DNA of 42,580 nt, taken from the NCBI RefSeq assembly GCF_020829445.1, contig NZ_JAIVFV010000049.1:1-42580 (forward strand), read 5' to 3'. The DNA is from Nostoc sp. CHAB 5836 (GTDB taxonomy: Bacteria; Cyanobacteriota; Cyanobacteriia; Cyanobacteriales; Nostocaceae). This document shows, piece by piece, positions 17,222 to 25,248 of the stretch. The position numbers and the translations under genes were made by a program. A model generated the notes under the pieces. It saw nothing but the letters and a program-made list of their open reading frames with translations. It did no database searches and was not told the DNA's origin. Position 1 is the stretch's first letter; every line of letters begins with the position of its first letter.

Positions 17222-17515
17222 ATGTCCACAGCACCAACTATAGCTCCTGAACGGTCTAATCAAGTTACTCCTAAGACTTACCCGAATTACAAAGTGATTG
17301 TATTAAATGATGATTTTAATACATTCCAACACGTGGCTGAATGTTTGATGAAATATATTCCGGGGATGAGTGGCGATCGCGCCTGGGATCTGACTAATCA
17401 GGTACACTATGAAGGTCAAGCGATCGTCTGGGTCGGGCCCCAAGAACCTGCGGAACTCTATCACCAGCAACTGCGCCGAGCAGGTTTGACAATGGCACCT
17501 CTAGAAGCAGCTTAA
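17222..17515 (+). CDS. clpS2: ClpS2-type Clp protease adaptor
   Basis: The 97-residue protein has the ClpS fold signature: the substrate-pocket segment LNDDFNTFQHVAECL at 28-42 and the 'G-Q-A-I-V-W-V-G' strand. The C-terminal 'LRRAGLTMAPLEAA' is typical of the cyanobacterial second ClpS. ClpS adaptors deliver N-degron substrates to ClpC. Cyanobacterial ClpS2 is known to have a specificity different from ClpS1. In-frame starts at 17195 (ATG) and 17174 (TTG) are possible; 17222 gives the usual length. The next gene starts 5 bp after its stop, so the two are probably cotranscribed. Confidence 0.9.
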   Translation: MSTAPTIAPERSNQVTPKTYPNYKVIVLNDDFNTFQHVAECLMKYIPGMSGDRAWDLTNQVHYEGQAIVWVGPQEPAELYHQQLRRAGLTMAPLEAA

Positions 17516-17520
17516 TTATC

Positions 17521-17844
17521 ATGGGCAAACCCACCGTAGATCCTCTCCGCACGGCTTCGCAAAAAGCCGCCAGACTGGTTTGGAATCACTCCACACACCT
17601 TTCTGGTCTTATCCCCATTTTAGAACGTCTTTGTCAGCACGATGGGATCCAAACCGTGACGCCGGGGGTGATTGGGCGGGCAAAAGGTCACTGTCCAAAA
17701 ATGCAGCTGCGCGTCTCAGTACCAATTCGGGGAGGCTATAAAGTCATCGCACGGCAGGGCAAGACCGTACAAGAGGTGTTTATTTTAACGACCTTGCCCC
17801 AGGATCAACTAGAAACGACATTAGCGATCGCCATGAAATGTTAA
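17521..17844 (+). CDS. DUF2103 predicted metal-binding protein
   Basis: The 107-residue protein begins with a 'RLVWNHSTHLSGLIPIL' region and contains 'GRAKGHCPKMQLRVS', both typical of the DUF2103 family. The conserved His and Cys residues are the reason it is called metal-binding; the function is unknown. It starts 5 bp after clpS2, and this pairing suggests a shared role or shared expression. Confidence 0.85.
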   Translation: MGKPTVDPLRTASQKAARLVWNHSTHLSGLIPILERLCQHDGIQTVTPGVIGRAKGHCPKMQLRVSVPIRGGYKVIARQGKTVQEVFILTTLPQDQLETTLAIAMKC

Positions 17845-17858
17845 TCATGCTCAAATAA

Positions 17859-18179
17859 CTATTCTTCAACCCGATGTATGGCAAATTTGTGTAGCGGCAG
17901 ACTAACGATGCAAGAGAAAGTTAAGAAATATGACAGAGCCGTAGTTATTCTCAATGTCATGAGTACGGATTCCCAGTCAGGTAAAACCATTTTCTCTATG
18001 CCAAAAGCTACACAATAAACTAGCCAGTAACTAAAGCTCATTCTAAACAGAATCCGCTCTGTTTCTTCCACATCATTTGTTTGTTGCTTCCCATCCCATA
18101 ATAACACCAGCCCAATAATGCAAGCTACAAAGGAAACAGCAACTACAAATTCGTGACAAAATATATTTAAGGAATGCAT
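17859..18179 (-). CDS. Small three-helix membrane protein
   Basis: A 106-residue frame has three hydrophobic segments (about 10-28, 46-64 and 75-97) separated by charged loops. This is a membrane-protein profile unlikely to arise by chance in intergenic DNA. GGGA lies about 10 nt before the ATG. It is convergent with the DUF2103 gene, with a 14-bp gap. The family is not recognised. Confidence 0.55.
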   Translation of the reverse strand: MHSLNIFCHEFVVAVSFVACIIGLVLLWDGKQQTNDVEETERILFRMSFSYWLVYCVAFGIEKMVLPDWESVLMTLRITTALSYFLTFSCIVSLPLHKFAIHRVEE

Positions 18180-18337
18180 TTGTGTTTATTCCCACATTTT
18201 TCAGTTGCAATTCAGTCTAAAGGAATATTCCTTGCAGAAATACAAACTATTTACAAACCTCAATAGAGTCAGACATTTTATGTAAACAAATGCAACAAAA
18301 ATTGTTGTTTTGCAAATCGATATATTTTTAATAAAAA

Positions 18338-18751
18338 TTAAAAAACATAATTTTGAGCCACCTTCCAATAGCGGGAAAACCGTTTTAGGTCAATATAGCC
18401 CTCATAGTCAAAAAATGGTTCTATCTCCAGCACTTGGACTGCTATAGAAGGCTCCATTTGATTACAGATATTATCAAACCGGGGACTAGGACTATCAGCT
18501 GTGACAACTAAATTAGCATCATGTTCTTGAGCAAAAGCTAAAATTTCTTGTGCCACATCGCCACGACGAATAATAACGGGTAACTCTAGCAAACATTCGT
18601 AGATGAAGGCGAGACGTTTGAGACTCAATTGCCATTCCTCTATCAAAGCCTCGTCCCAAACCCAGATAGCTGGGGCATTGGCGTATTTTTGTAATGCAGG
18701 ATTATTTAGACTGAGGCAGTCTCCATGTATCCAAACAATTGGTTTATTCAT
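18338..18751 (-). CDS. Photolyase N-terminal (alpha/beta) domain protein
   Basis: The 137-residue protein starts 'KPIVWIHGDCLSLNNPAL' and continues with 'EEWQLSLKRL' and 'LELPVIIRRGD'. These correspond to the alpha/beta antenna-binding domain of DNA photolyases, which normally opens a single long polypeptide. Here it is a separate gene lying downstream of the FAD-binding half. The ATG at 18751 abuts the repeat at 18754-18808; the frame reads upstream through the repeat, so an upstream start is possible but unlikely. Lacking the FAD domain, it can only act with a partner. Functional assignment is inference from sequence resemblance. Confidence 0.7.
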   Translation of the reverse strand: MNKPIVWIHGDCLSLNNPALQKYANAPAIWVWDEALIEEWQLSLKRLAFIYECLLELPVIIRRGDVAQEILAFAQEHDANLVVTADSPSPRFDNICNQMEPSIAVQVLEIEPFFDYEGYIDLKRFSRYWKVAQNYVF

Positions 18752-18753
18752 TA

Positions 18754-18808
18754 GACATTTCCAGAAATTAAATATGCGTTGCCCAGAACCCTTGTTTGAC
18801 CAGATGTC
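18754..18808. mobile_element. 55-bp GACATCTGGT MITE between photolyase halves
   Basis: Ends GACATTTCC and the complement of GACATCTGGTC are flanked by TA on both sides (18752-18753 and 18809-18810). The interior 'aaatatgcgttgcccagaac' matches the copies at 7961-8050 and 32773-32882. On the minus strand, its last base and the flanking TA form the TAG stop of the upstream gene, and its other TA directly precedes the ATG of the next gene. Confidence 0.75.
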
Positions 18809-19662
18809 TATTTTTTGCCTTTCTTCCCATGCTGCCAACTTTGGCTATTAGCTTGTTTGCTAAATTCTCCTTTGGGAAAAAGTCGCTGTTCTAATTCTTC
18901 ATAACTGCCTTCAAAATCACAATGACCGGAAAGCGGACATTTCTGGCAATAAATGCTTTTGGTGTAGCGTTCTAAGTTTTCACGGTTGAAAAAATACGGT
19001 TTATGACTAAAGGTGCTAGCAACCCACTGCCATGACATATTATTACTAGCAGGATCTCCATCTAAAAGGTGTTGGAGAAACCATTTAGCTCCTACTTGCC
19101 AACGAATCCGCCGCCAATGGATAATGTAAGCCGCCAGCCACATCCGTGCGTGGTTATGTAGATAGCCAGTTTCTTTCAAATCACGGCTAAATCTGTCAAT
19201 GCAAATTCTGCCTGTGGTTCCTTCTCTAATATCTTGCGGCAATTCGGCTGCATATTCGCCCACAGTATAACCAGTTTTATACTCTTCCTGGTCATTCCAG
19301 ATTTCATCTCCTAAGTTCACATACAACCTTTGCCAGTAGTCGCGCCAGCCTAACTCGTTAATTAGTTTTGTTGCATCATCTTCTTGCTGTACCTGGTCAA
19401 GAACATAATCTCGAATTTCTCGCAAACTCAAAACGCCATAGCGGATATAAGGTGAAAGTCGCGTGAGGGCACCTGTGAAGAAATTACGTGTTTGGGCGTA
19501 GCGAACTGGGTCGATTTTTTGCAGCGCGTCTTGTGCCGCTTTGCGTCCCCCCACAGTTTCGCTGATGTGGTCATCGCGTTCTGCTGCACCTGGAAATTGT
19601 TCGCGCAGGTAGGCTAGCAATTCATCGCGGTTGGTAAATTCGCGTTGCATATCTTGAGTCAT
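18808..19662 (-). CDS. Photolyase/cryptochrome FAD-binding domain protein
   Basis: The 284-residue protein lacks the N-terminal alpha/beta domain but has the helical FAD-binding domain. It shows 'NELGWRDYWQRLY', then the flavin/DNA core 'TGRICIDRFSRDLKETGYLH', 'NHARMWLAAYIIHW' and 'LLDGDPASNNMSWQWVAST'. A C-terminal C-x2-C-x5-C cluster (YCQKCPLSGHC) is unusual and could bind a metal or Fe-S centre. The ATG at 19662 is chosen over a GTG at 19701. The alpha/beta half follows 56 bp downstream in the same operon, so a two-subunit photolyase or cryptochrome-like enzyme is plausible. Repair activity is not shown by the sequence alone. Confidence 0.85.
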   Translation of the reverse strand: MTQDMQREFTNRDELLAYLREQFPGAAERDDHISETVGGRKAAQDALQKIDPVRYAQTRNFFTGALTRLSPYIRYGVLSLREIRDYVLDQVQQEDDATKLINELGWRDYWQRLYVNLGDEIWNDQEEYKTGYTVGEYAAELPQDIREGTTGRICIDRFSRDLKETGYLHNHARMWLAAYIIHWRRIRWQVGAKWFLQHLLDGDPASNNMSWQWVASTFSHKPYFFNRENLERYTKSIYCQKCPLSGHCDFEGSYEELEQRLFPKGEFSKQANSQSWQHGKKGKK

Positions 19663-19860
19663 TGTAAGCAAATTTAAAGAGGGAATAGTCAGCCGTAACA
19701 CACCATCTCAAGCCTTTTGTGCGTTACGGCTTACGCCTAACACACCCTACAAATACTTAGATTTTTTTAGAAATCAAATAGGAGTTTTATATTAGTCCTA
19801 TATAATTCTAAAGCCATATCTACAACAGGCTACGCTTACGCAATCTCTGACACCCCCATC

Positions 19861-20340
19861 ATGAGCAACATTCCCCAAGTTGGACAACCAGCGCCAGATT
19901 TCTCCACTCCTGACCAAAATGGCAATTCAGTCACTCTCGACGACCTCAGCAGTCAGTGGATTATCCTCTACTTCTACCCCAAAGATGACACACCGGGCTG
20001 TACCACCGAAGCGAAAGATTTCACCCAATTGTATCAAGACTTCAGCGCACTAGGAGCGAAAATCTTAGGCGTAAGTCCAGACTTGGGGAAGTCCCATTGT
20101 AAATTTATCAGCAAACATAACTTGTCAATCACCCTTTTAAGTGACCCAGAACATATTTTGATAGATGCCTACGGCGCTTGGCGATTGAAAAAATTTATGG
20201 GCAAAGAGTATATGGGTGTTGCTCGCTCAACCTTTCTAATTTCACCTGATAAAATTATTGTCTATGCTTGGCCTAATGTGAAAACCAAAGGTCATGCTCA
20301 GGCAGTTTTAACTAAATTACGAGAATTAGTAGCCACCTAA
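19861..20340 (+). CDS. BCP/PrxQ-type peroxiredoxin
   Basis: The 159-residue thioredoxin-fold protein has the peroxidatic motif D-T-P-G-C-T-T-E at 43-50 (Cys47). It reduces hydroperoxides using thioredoxin or thiols. The resolving cysteine that many BCP/PrxQ proteins carry five residues later is replaced by Lys52. Cys80 is the only other cysteine. The enzyme is therefore either 1-Cys-like or resolves through Cys80, the spacing of a different BCP subgroup. The ATG at 19861 has no clear ribosome-binding site. It stands alone. Confidence 0.9.
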   Translation: MSNIPQVGQPAPDFSTPDQNGNSVTLDDLSSQWIILYFYPKDDTPGCTTEAKDFTQLYQDFSALGAKILGVSPDLGKSHCKFISKHNLSITLLSDPEHILIDAYGAWRLKKFMGKEYMGVARSTFLISPDKIIVYAWPNVKTKGHAQAVLTKLRELVAT

Positions 20341-20372
20341 TGCGACTGGGTGCAGTTATAGTTACAGCAATG

Positions 20373-20522
20373 CAGGGCTACCGCCCTGAACTAAAGTTCT
20401 GGGCTAATAGCTAAAGTCCGTTAAAACGGACTATAACCTTTTATTAGTCGTCTAAAGACTACTTTCGCTGTTAGACTCAGAATTCATTCTGAGGCGAACT
20501 AGATGACAATGAAATAGTCCTG
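20373..20522. repeat. Multi-hairpin structured repeat, copy 2
   Basis: The 150-bp copy starts CAGGGCTA and ends TAGTCCTG. It has stems 'cagggctaccgccctg', 'agtccgttaaaacggact', 'agtcgtctaaagactact' and 'ctcagaattcattctgag'. It is oriented opposite to 38107-38275. Confidence 0.75.
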
Positions 20523-20838
20523 ACAGCAATGTTACGTGAATCATATTTATTTTATAGCGGGACTTAAAATAATTCGTAATGACGCTCGCGGACTCGCTAC
20601 CGCTACGCTAACGTAATTCGTAATTCGTAAATTTTGTTTTGTAATGGGGATTTAAACCCCAGTTGCATTACTTACGTGATTTTTGAACTGGGGGACTTAA
20701 ACCCGCAAAACTTGTTAAAGTCCCCCAATTTCTCGGAGGATTTAGGGGGATCTAGAACGTTTTGCTACCAAGAAGAGGACTTTTCAAACATCCTCTAAGT
20801 GTATTAAAAAATTTGAGTCAAATTTTTAGTTAACCACT
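20523..20838. other. Repeat-filled leader of the desulfurase gene
   Basis: It contains 'aattcgtaat' repeats, a 'gcggactcgctaccgctacgc' palindrome, 'ggggatttaaacccc' and 'aagtcccccaatttctcgg' stems, and a 'cttttcaaacatcctct' repeat end at about 20782-20798. No gene is seen. Confidence 0.5.
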
Positions 20839-22020
20839 ATGTCTATTCGCCCTATCTACCTTGATTGTCACGCTACTACACCCTTAGATGAACGGGTACT
20901 CGCAGCAATGCTACCCTACTTCACAGAAAAATTTGGCAACCCAGCAAGTAGTAGTCATGTTTACGGCTGGGAAGCAGAAGCGGCTGTCAAAAAAACGCGA
21001 GAGATATTAGCAGCAGCAATTAACGCGACACCAGAGGAAATTGTTTTTACTAGTGGGGCAACAGAAGCAAATAATTTAGCTATTAAAGGTGTTGCCGAAA
21101 CTTATTTTAAAAAAGGTCAGCATATTATTACTGTTGCCACTGAACATAGTGCAGTTATTGATCCTTGTAATTATTTAAAAACTCTTGGTTTTGAAATTAC
21201 TATTCTCCCAGTCAAAAAAGATGGATTGGTTGATTTAATTGAGTTAAAAAAAGCTTTACGTCCTGAGACGATTTTGGTATCGGTGATGGCTGCAAATAAC
21301 GAAATTGGCGTGTTACAGCCTCTAGCAGAAATTGGGGAAATCTGCCGCGATGGGCTACGCCCCGCCGGAGGCGATCGCCAGATCATTTTTCACACCGATG
21401 CAGCCCAAGCTATTGGTAAAATTCCCTTGGATATGGAAGCGATGAAAATTGACTTGATGTCGCTAACAGCACATAAAGTATATGGCCCCAAAGGCATTGG
21501 AGCGCTGTACGTTCGCAGACGCAACCCCAGAGTGCAACTGGCTCCCCAGCAGCATGGCGGTGGACATGAACGGGGGATGCGTTCTGGTACATTGTATACA
21601 CCGCAAATTGTCGGCTTTGGGAAAGCTGTAGAAATCGCTTTGGGTGAACAAGCAACAGAAAACCAACGCCTCACCCAGTTAAGACAAAGATTGTGGAAAC
21701 AGCTTTCGCAAGTTGAAGGAATTCATCTTAACGGACATCCTCAAGAACGATTGGCGGGAAACTTGAATATTAGTGTTGAAGGAGTGGATGGAGCTGCACT
21801 TTTACTAGGATTGCAGCCAGTAATGGCTATATCTTCTGGTTCTGCTTGCTCCTCGACAAATACTGCACCTTCTCATGTTCTCACAGCATTGGGACACCCC
21901 CAACACCTAGCTTATGCCTCAGTGCGGTTTGGCATTGGCAGGTTTAATACAGAAGAGGAGATTGATCTTGTGGCAAAATATGCGATCGCTACCATTAAAG
22001 GTTTACAAAATAAACGATGA
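20839..22020 (+). CDS. Cysteine desulfurase (NifS/IscS family)
   Basis: The 393-residue PLP enzyme has TEH at 101-103, HTDAAQ at 185-190, the Schiff-base lysine Lys213 (TAHKVYG) and the catalytic cysteine Cys337 in SSGSACSS. It moves sulfur from cysteine to a persulfide used for Fe-S clusters and thiolated cofactors. No nif or isc genes are adjacent, so it is probably a housekeeping paralogue; NifS versus IscS cannot be decided here. Between Arg170-Asp171 and Arg180-Gln181 lies an eight-residue segment, GLRPAGGD, absent from the usual spacing of this family. It is encoded by a palindromic repeat ending in a HIP1 site. Confidence 0.92.
   Translation: MSIRPIYLDCHATTPLDERVLAAMLPYFTEKFGNPASSSHVYGWEAEAAVKKTREILAAAINATPEEIVFTSGATEANNLAIKGVAETYFKKGQHIITVATEHSAVIDPCNYLKTLGFEITILPVKKDGLVDLIELKKALRPETILVSVMAANNEIGVLQPLAEIGEICRDGLRPAGGDRQIIFHTDAAQAIGKIPLDMEAMKIDLMSLTAHKVYGPKGIGALYVRRRNPRVQLAPQQHGGGHERGMRSGTLYTPQIVGFGKAVEIALGEQATENQRLTQLRQRLWKQLSQVEGIHLNGHPQERLAGNLNISVEGVDGAALLLGLQPVMAISSGSACSSTNTAPSHVLTALGHPQHLAYASVRFGIGRFNTEEEIDLVAKYAIATIKGLQNKR
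21352..21375 (+). repeat. 24-bp in-frame insertion at a HIP1 site
   Basis: The insert 'gggctacgccccgccggagg' plus 'cgat' follows GCGAT and ends by repeating it, so GCGAT flanks the insert and the right-hand copy completes GCGATCGC. Removing 24 bp restores a continuous GCGATCGC and the expected Arg-Asp-Arg-Gln protein sequence. Confidence 0.6.
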
Positions 22021-22103
22021 AAAACTCCATCTCCTTGTGGGCATGGGAACTTGGTGTGTAAAATTAATGTCTTCAAAAACACGTAGAAGCAAACGTAATT
22101 ACA

Positions 22104-22601
22104 ATGCCAACAAAAGCGCTCAATAGAGGGATGAGATTATCGTTCATAATAATAGTCACGCTCTTGATCGCATCGATAGTTAATGCCGTGACTGATGCTC
22201 AGGAAGCGCCAAAGATATTTGGAGATGTCACCATTGGGCCTCAGTTTTCCCCAGACCCCCTGACAGTTCGCGGGATGAGTGGTGGTTCAATACCTGGGAG
22301 TCAAGTAGGCGGGAGGAGCGAAACAGCCACTGGCCCTTGTACTGGATTTGTTGATGAAACACCAGACCACACATTAGCCCTAACAAGTAAATTTGACTAC
22401 CTGAAGTTGCAAATGCAAAGTCCTGAAGATACGACCATCATTGTCAAGGGCCCCGGTGGTACTTGGTGCAATGACGATTTTAATGGTAAAAATGCTGGCA
22501 TTGTTGGTGAATGGCTGGCTGGAAGTTACCAAATTTGGGTTGGCTCTTATGAAAAAGGCAAGTATCTTCCTTACACTCTCCAAATTACAGAAGTTAAGTA
22601 G
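22104..22601 (+). CDS. Secreted small protein, PPC-like beta fold
   Basis: The 165-residue protein has a basic start, a hydrophobic core (about 12-28) and a likely signal-peptide cleavage near Ala-Gln-Ala/Glu. The mature part contains two cysteines (in GPCTGF and TWCNDD) and a 'D-x-T-I-I-V-K-G-P-G-G-T-W-C-N-D-D' segment. Together with 'L-A-G-S-Y-Q-I-W-V-G-S-Y' this resembles bacterial pre-peptidase C-terminal (PPC) beta-sandwich domains. The function is unknown; it is probably periplasmic or extracellular. It starts 83 bp after the desulfurase and could be cotranscribed. An alternative start at 22131 also leaves a signal peptide. Confidence 0.7.
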   Translation: MPTKALNRGMRLSFIIIVTLLIASIVNAVTDAQEAPKIFGDVTIGPQFSPDPLTVRGMSGGSIPGSQVGGRSETATGPCTGFVDETPDHTLALTSKFDYLKLQMQSPEDTTIIVKGPGGTWCNDDFNGKNAGIVGEWLAGSYQIWVGSYEKGKYLPYTLQITEVK

Positions 22602-22979
22602 GGCATTGGGCATACAAATGACAAATACAACTCTACCAGAGGCTTCGCCAACGACTTCTCTACGAGACGCTACGCAAACGCTCAGTACAAATGACAAATG
22701 ACAAATGACAAATGACAAATGACAAATGACAAATGACTAAGGTCTTTCGCTTTACCCTCCCTTTTCTCGTGCGATATTGTATTAAAATTAAGTTAACTTT
22801 AATTAAGATTCTTGTTGGCATTGCCATAATCAGCCAATCGCTCTATGGCAGTGCAGATAAGAGATCAAATTAAACAAAATGGATTTATAAACATCCGTTT
22901 AACAGCTGAAAGTGACAGAGTGATCAACATTCCGTTACTAGGGCTGATGAATTCTATAGGCATCTAGAGGCAAATTAAC
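22602..22979. other. Gap upstream of ftsH
   Basis: It contains a 'gaggcttcgcc...gacttctctacgagacgctacgc' palindromic repeat (about 22635-22680), a heptamer array (22691-22737) and an AT-rich stretch from 22770, 'attaaaattaagttaacttt', which is a plausible promoter area. No gene is seen. Confidence 0.5.
22691..22737 (+). repeat. ATGACAA heptamer array
   Basis: About 6.7 perfect copies of ATGACAA, the complement-register partner of the CATTGGT array at 16988. Confidence 0.9.
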
Positions 22980-24866
22980 ATGAAATTCTCTTGGAAAGTC
23001 CTAGTACTCTGGACGTTGCCGGCTTTGGTAATTGGCTTTTTCTTCTGGCAAGGGGCCTTTGCAAGCGCTCCTGTTGACATGAGTAAGAATGCAGCCAATA
23101 CCCGCATGACTTATGGTCGCTTTTTAGAATACTTGGATGGCGATCGCGTCACTAGCGTGGATCTTTACGAAGGCGGTAGGACAGCAATTATAGAAGCCCG
23201 CGATCCAGACATCGAAAATCGTGTCCAAAGGTGGCGTGTGGATTTGCCTGTTAACGCTCCTGAGTTAATTAGCAAGCTCAAAGAAAAAGCAATTAGTTTT
23301 GATGCCCACCCCATGCGTAATGATGGCGCAATTTGGGGATTGTTGGGCAATCTTGTGTTTCCAGTTTTATTGATTACCGGGCTGTTCTTTTTGTTCCGGC
23401 GTTCTAGCAACCTCCCCGGTGGCCCAGGTCAAGCGATGAACTTTGGCAAATCCAAAGCGCGTTTCCAAATGGAGGCAAAAACCGGGGTCAAATTTGACGA
23501 CGTAGCCGGTATCGAAGAAGCGAAGGAAGAATTGCAAGAAGTTGTCACCTTCCTTAAGCAGCCAGAAAGATTTACTGCTGTGGGCGCACGTATTCCCAAG
23601 GGAGTGCTGTTAGTTGGGCCTCCTGGAACTGGTAAAACTTTACTAGCAAAAGCGATCGCTGGCGAAGCAGGTGTACCTTTCTTCAGTATTTCCGGTTCGG
23701 AATTCGTGGAAATGTTCGTTGGTGTGGGTGCATCCCGCGTCCGCGATTTGTTCAAGAAAGCTAAAGATAACGCCCCTTGTATCATCTTCATCGATGAAAT
23801 CGACGCTGTGGGCAGACAACGGGGTGCTGGGATCGGTGGCGGTAACGACGAGAGAGAGCAAACCCTTAACCAATTGCTCACCGAAATGGATGGGTTTGAA
23901 GGTAATACAGGCATTATTATTATTGCTGCCACCAACCGTCCCGACGTACTAGACTCAGCCTTGTTGCGTCCCGGTCGCTTTGACCGACAAGTAACAGTCG
24001 ATGCACCCGATATCAAAGGGCGTTTGGAAATCTTGCAAGTTCATGCGCGGAACAAGAAATTAGACACTAGTGTATCTTTGGATGCGATCGCTCGCCGCAC
24101 TCCTGGATTTACTGGTGCTGACTTAGCCAACTTGCTCAACGAAGCAGCAATTCTGACTGCTAGGAGACGCAAAGAAGCTATCACCCTCCGCGAAATTGAT
24201 GATGCAGTGGATCGGGTAGTTGCTGGGATGGAAGGCACTCCGTTGGTGGACAGCAAGAGCAAGCGCTTAATTGCTTACCACGAAATTGGACACGCCTTAG
24301 TTGGGACTTTGTTAAAAGACCATGACCCAGTGCAGAAAGTCACACTCATCCCAAGAGGACAAGCACAGGGTTTAACTTGGTTTACGCCCAACGAAGAACA
24401 GGGGTTAATTTCCCGTTCCCAGTTGAGGGCGAGGATTACTGGTGCTTTGGGTGGTCGCGCCGCCGAAGAAGTGATTTTTGGCGCTGCTGAAGTCACAACT
24501 GGTGCTGGTGGAGACTTGCAGCAGTTATCGGGAATGGCTCGGCAGATGGTGACTCGTTTCGGGATGTCCGACTTAGGGCCACTGTCCTTAGAAAGCCAGC
24601 AAGGAGAAGTATTCTTGGGTCGTGACTGGACAACCCGATCTGAGTATTCCGAATCCATCGCCTCCCGCATTGATGGACAAGTGCGAGCGATCGTCGAAGA
24701 ATGCTACGAAAACGCCAAGAAGATTATCCGTGACCATCGCACTGTCACTGATCGCTTAGTCGATCTGCTGATCGAAAAGGAAACCATTGACGGCGAAGAA
24801 TTCCGCCAGATTGTGGCTGAGTACGCTGAAGTACCTGAGAAGCAGCAGTATGTACCACAACTGTAA
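22980..24866 (+). CDS. ftsH: FtsH-type membrane AAA protease, FtsH2-like
   Basis: The 628-residue protein has two N-terminal membrane helices (about 6-24 and 118-138) around a periplasmic/lumenal domain. The AAA domain has Walker A GPPGTGKT at 213-220, Walker B FIDEID and the second region of homology [18 protein letters not shown] zinc protease domain follows with HEIGH at 434-438. Length, N-terminus ('MKFSW...') and C-terminus ('...EKQQYVPQL') closely resemble cyanobacterial FtsH2. FtsH2 works with FtsH3 in thylakoids to degrade photodamaged D1. A purine-rich AGAGG lies about 9 nt before the ATG. It is a single gene with its own terminator. Confidence 0.95.
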   Translation: MKFSWKVLVLWTLPALVIGFFFWQGAFASAPVDMSKNAANTRMTYGRFLEYLDGDRVTSVDLYEGGRTAIIEARDPDIENRVQRWRVDLPVNAPELISKLKEKAISFDAHPMRNDGAIWGLLGNLVFPVLLITGLFFLFRRSSNLPGGPGQAMNFGKSKARFQMEAKTGVKFDDVAGIEEAKEELQEVVTFLKQPERFTAVGARIPKGVLLVGPPGTGKTLLAKAIAGEAGVPFFSISGSEFVEMFVGVGASRVRDLFKKAKDNAPCIIFIDEIDAVGRQRGAGIGGGNDEREQTLNQLLTEMDGFEGNTGIIIIAATNRPDVLDSALLRPGRFDRQVTVDAPDIKGRLEILQVHARNKKLDTSVSLDAIARRTPGFTGADLANLLNEAAILTARRRKEAITLREIDDAVDRVVAGMEGTPLVDSKSKRLIAYHEIGHALVGTLLKDHDPVQKVTLIPRGQAQGLTWFTPNEEQGLISRSQLRARITGALGGRAAEEVIFGAAEVTTGAGGDLQQLSGMARQMVTRFGMSDLGPLSLESQQGEVFLGRDWTTRSEYSESIASRIDGQVRAIVEECYENAKKIIRDHRTVTDRLVDLLIEKETIDGEEFRQIVAEYAEVPEKQQYVPQL

Positions 24867-24920
24867 TAGCTAACTCTTTTCTGGCTACCATCTGGAAATC
24901 AGTAAAATAACAAAAAATCA

Positions 24921-24954
24921 AATGGGGATGGCATATACCATCCTCATTTTTTTT
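24921..24954 (+). terminator. Intrinsic terminator of ftsH
   Basis: AATGGGGATGG pairs with CCATCCTCATT across a 6-base loop (one G-T pair), followed by a run of T to 24954. It lies 55 bp after the stop. Confidence 0.85.
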
Positions 24955-25006
24955 GAGTGAAATTTTCGGTTTTTCAGTAAGTAAGTCGGTGAGAATAAAT
25001 CAAACT

Positions 25007-25139
25007 AGGTTTTGACCTCTCTCCAAACCTCTCTCCTAAAAGGAGAGAGGCTTTGAGTATTACTATTACTCCCCAACGCTACAAGGGTTGGGGCTGTTCT
25101 TGTTAAGTCTGTATTCCATGCAATTGGGAACCGCTATAA
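25007..25139. repeat. Mosaic repeat with MITE-type right end
   Basis: 'Ctctctcctaaaaggagaga' and 'ctccccaacgctacaaggg' motifs match 240-345 and 9670-9790. The right end, 'caattgggaaccgcta' followed by TA, matches the end of the 2387-2489 element. No clear left end was found. Confidence 0.55.
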
Positions 25140-25192
25140 TATCAAGTTCGGGTGATTACTTGTAATAAAATCAATCAGTGTAGGTTGGGATG

Positions 25193-25222
25193 AAAAACAA
25201 AAAGCCCGCATGAGCAGGCTTT
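25193..25222 (-). terminator. Intrinsic terminator of typA
   Basis: On the minus strand AAAGCCTGC, the loop TCAT and GCGGGCTTT (one G-T pair) are followed by TTGTTTTT. It lies 27 bp downstream of the typA stop. Confidence 0.8.
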
Positions 25223-25248
25223 CTCAATCAATTAAGTTATTGCTTTAC

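Noticed and set aside
23429..24016. 195-codon minus-strand frame inside ftsH
   Set aside because: A shadow of the highly conserved AAA domain; Ser/Pro-rich composition is typical of antisense reading.
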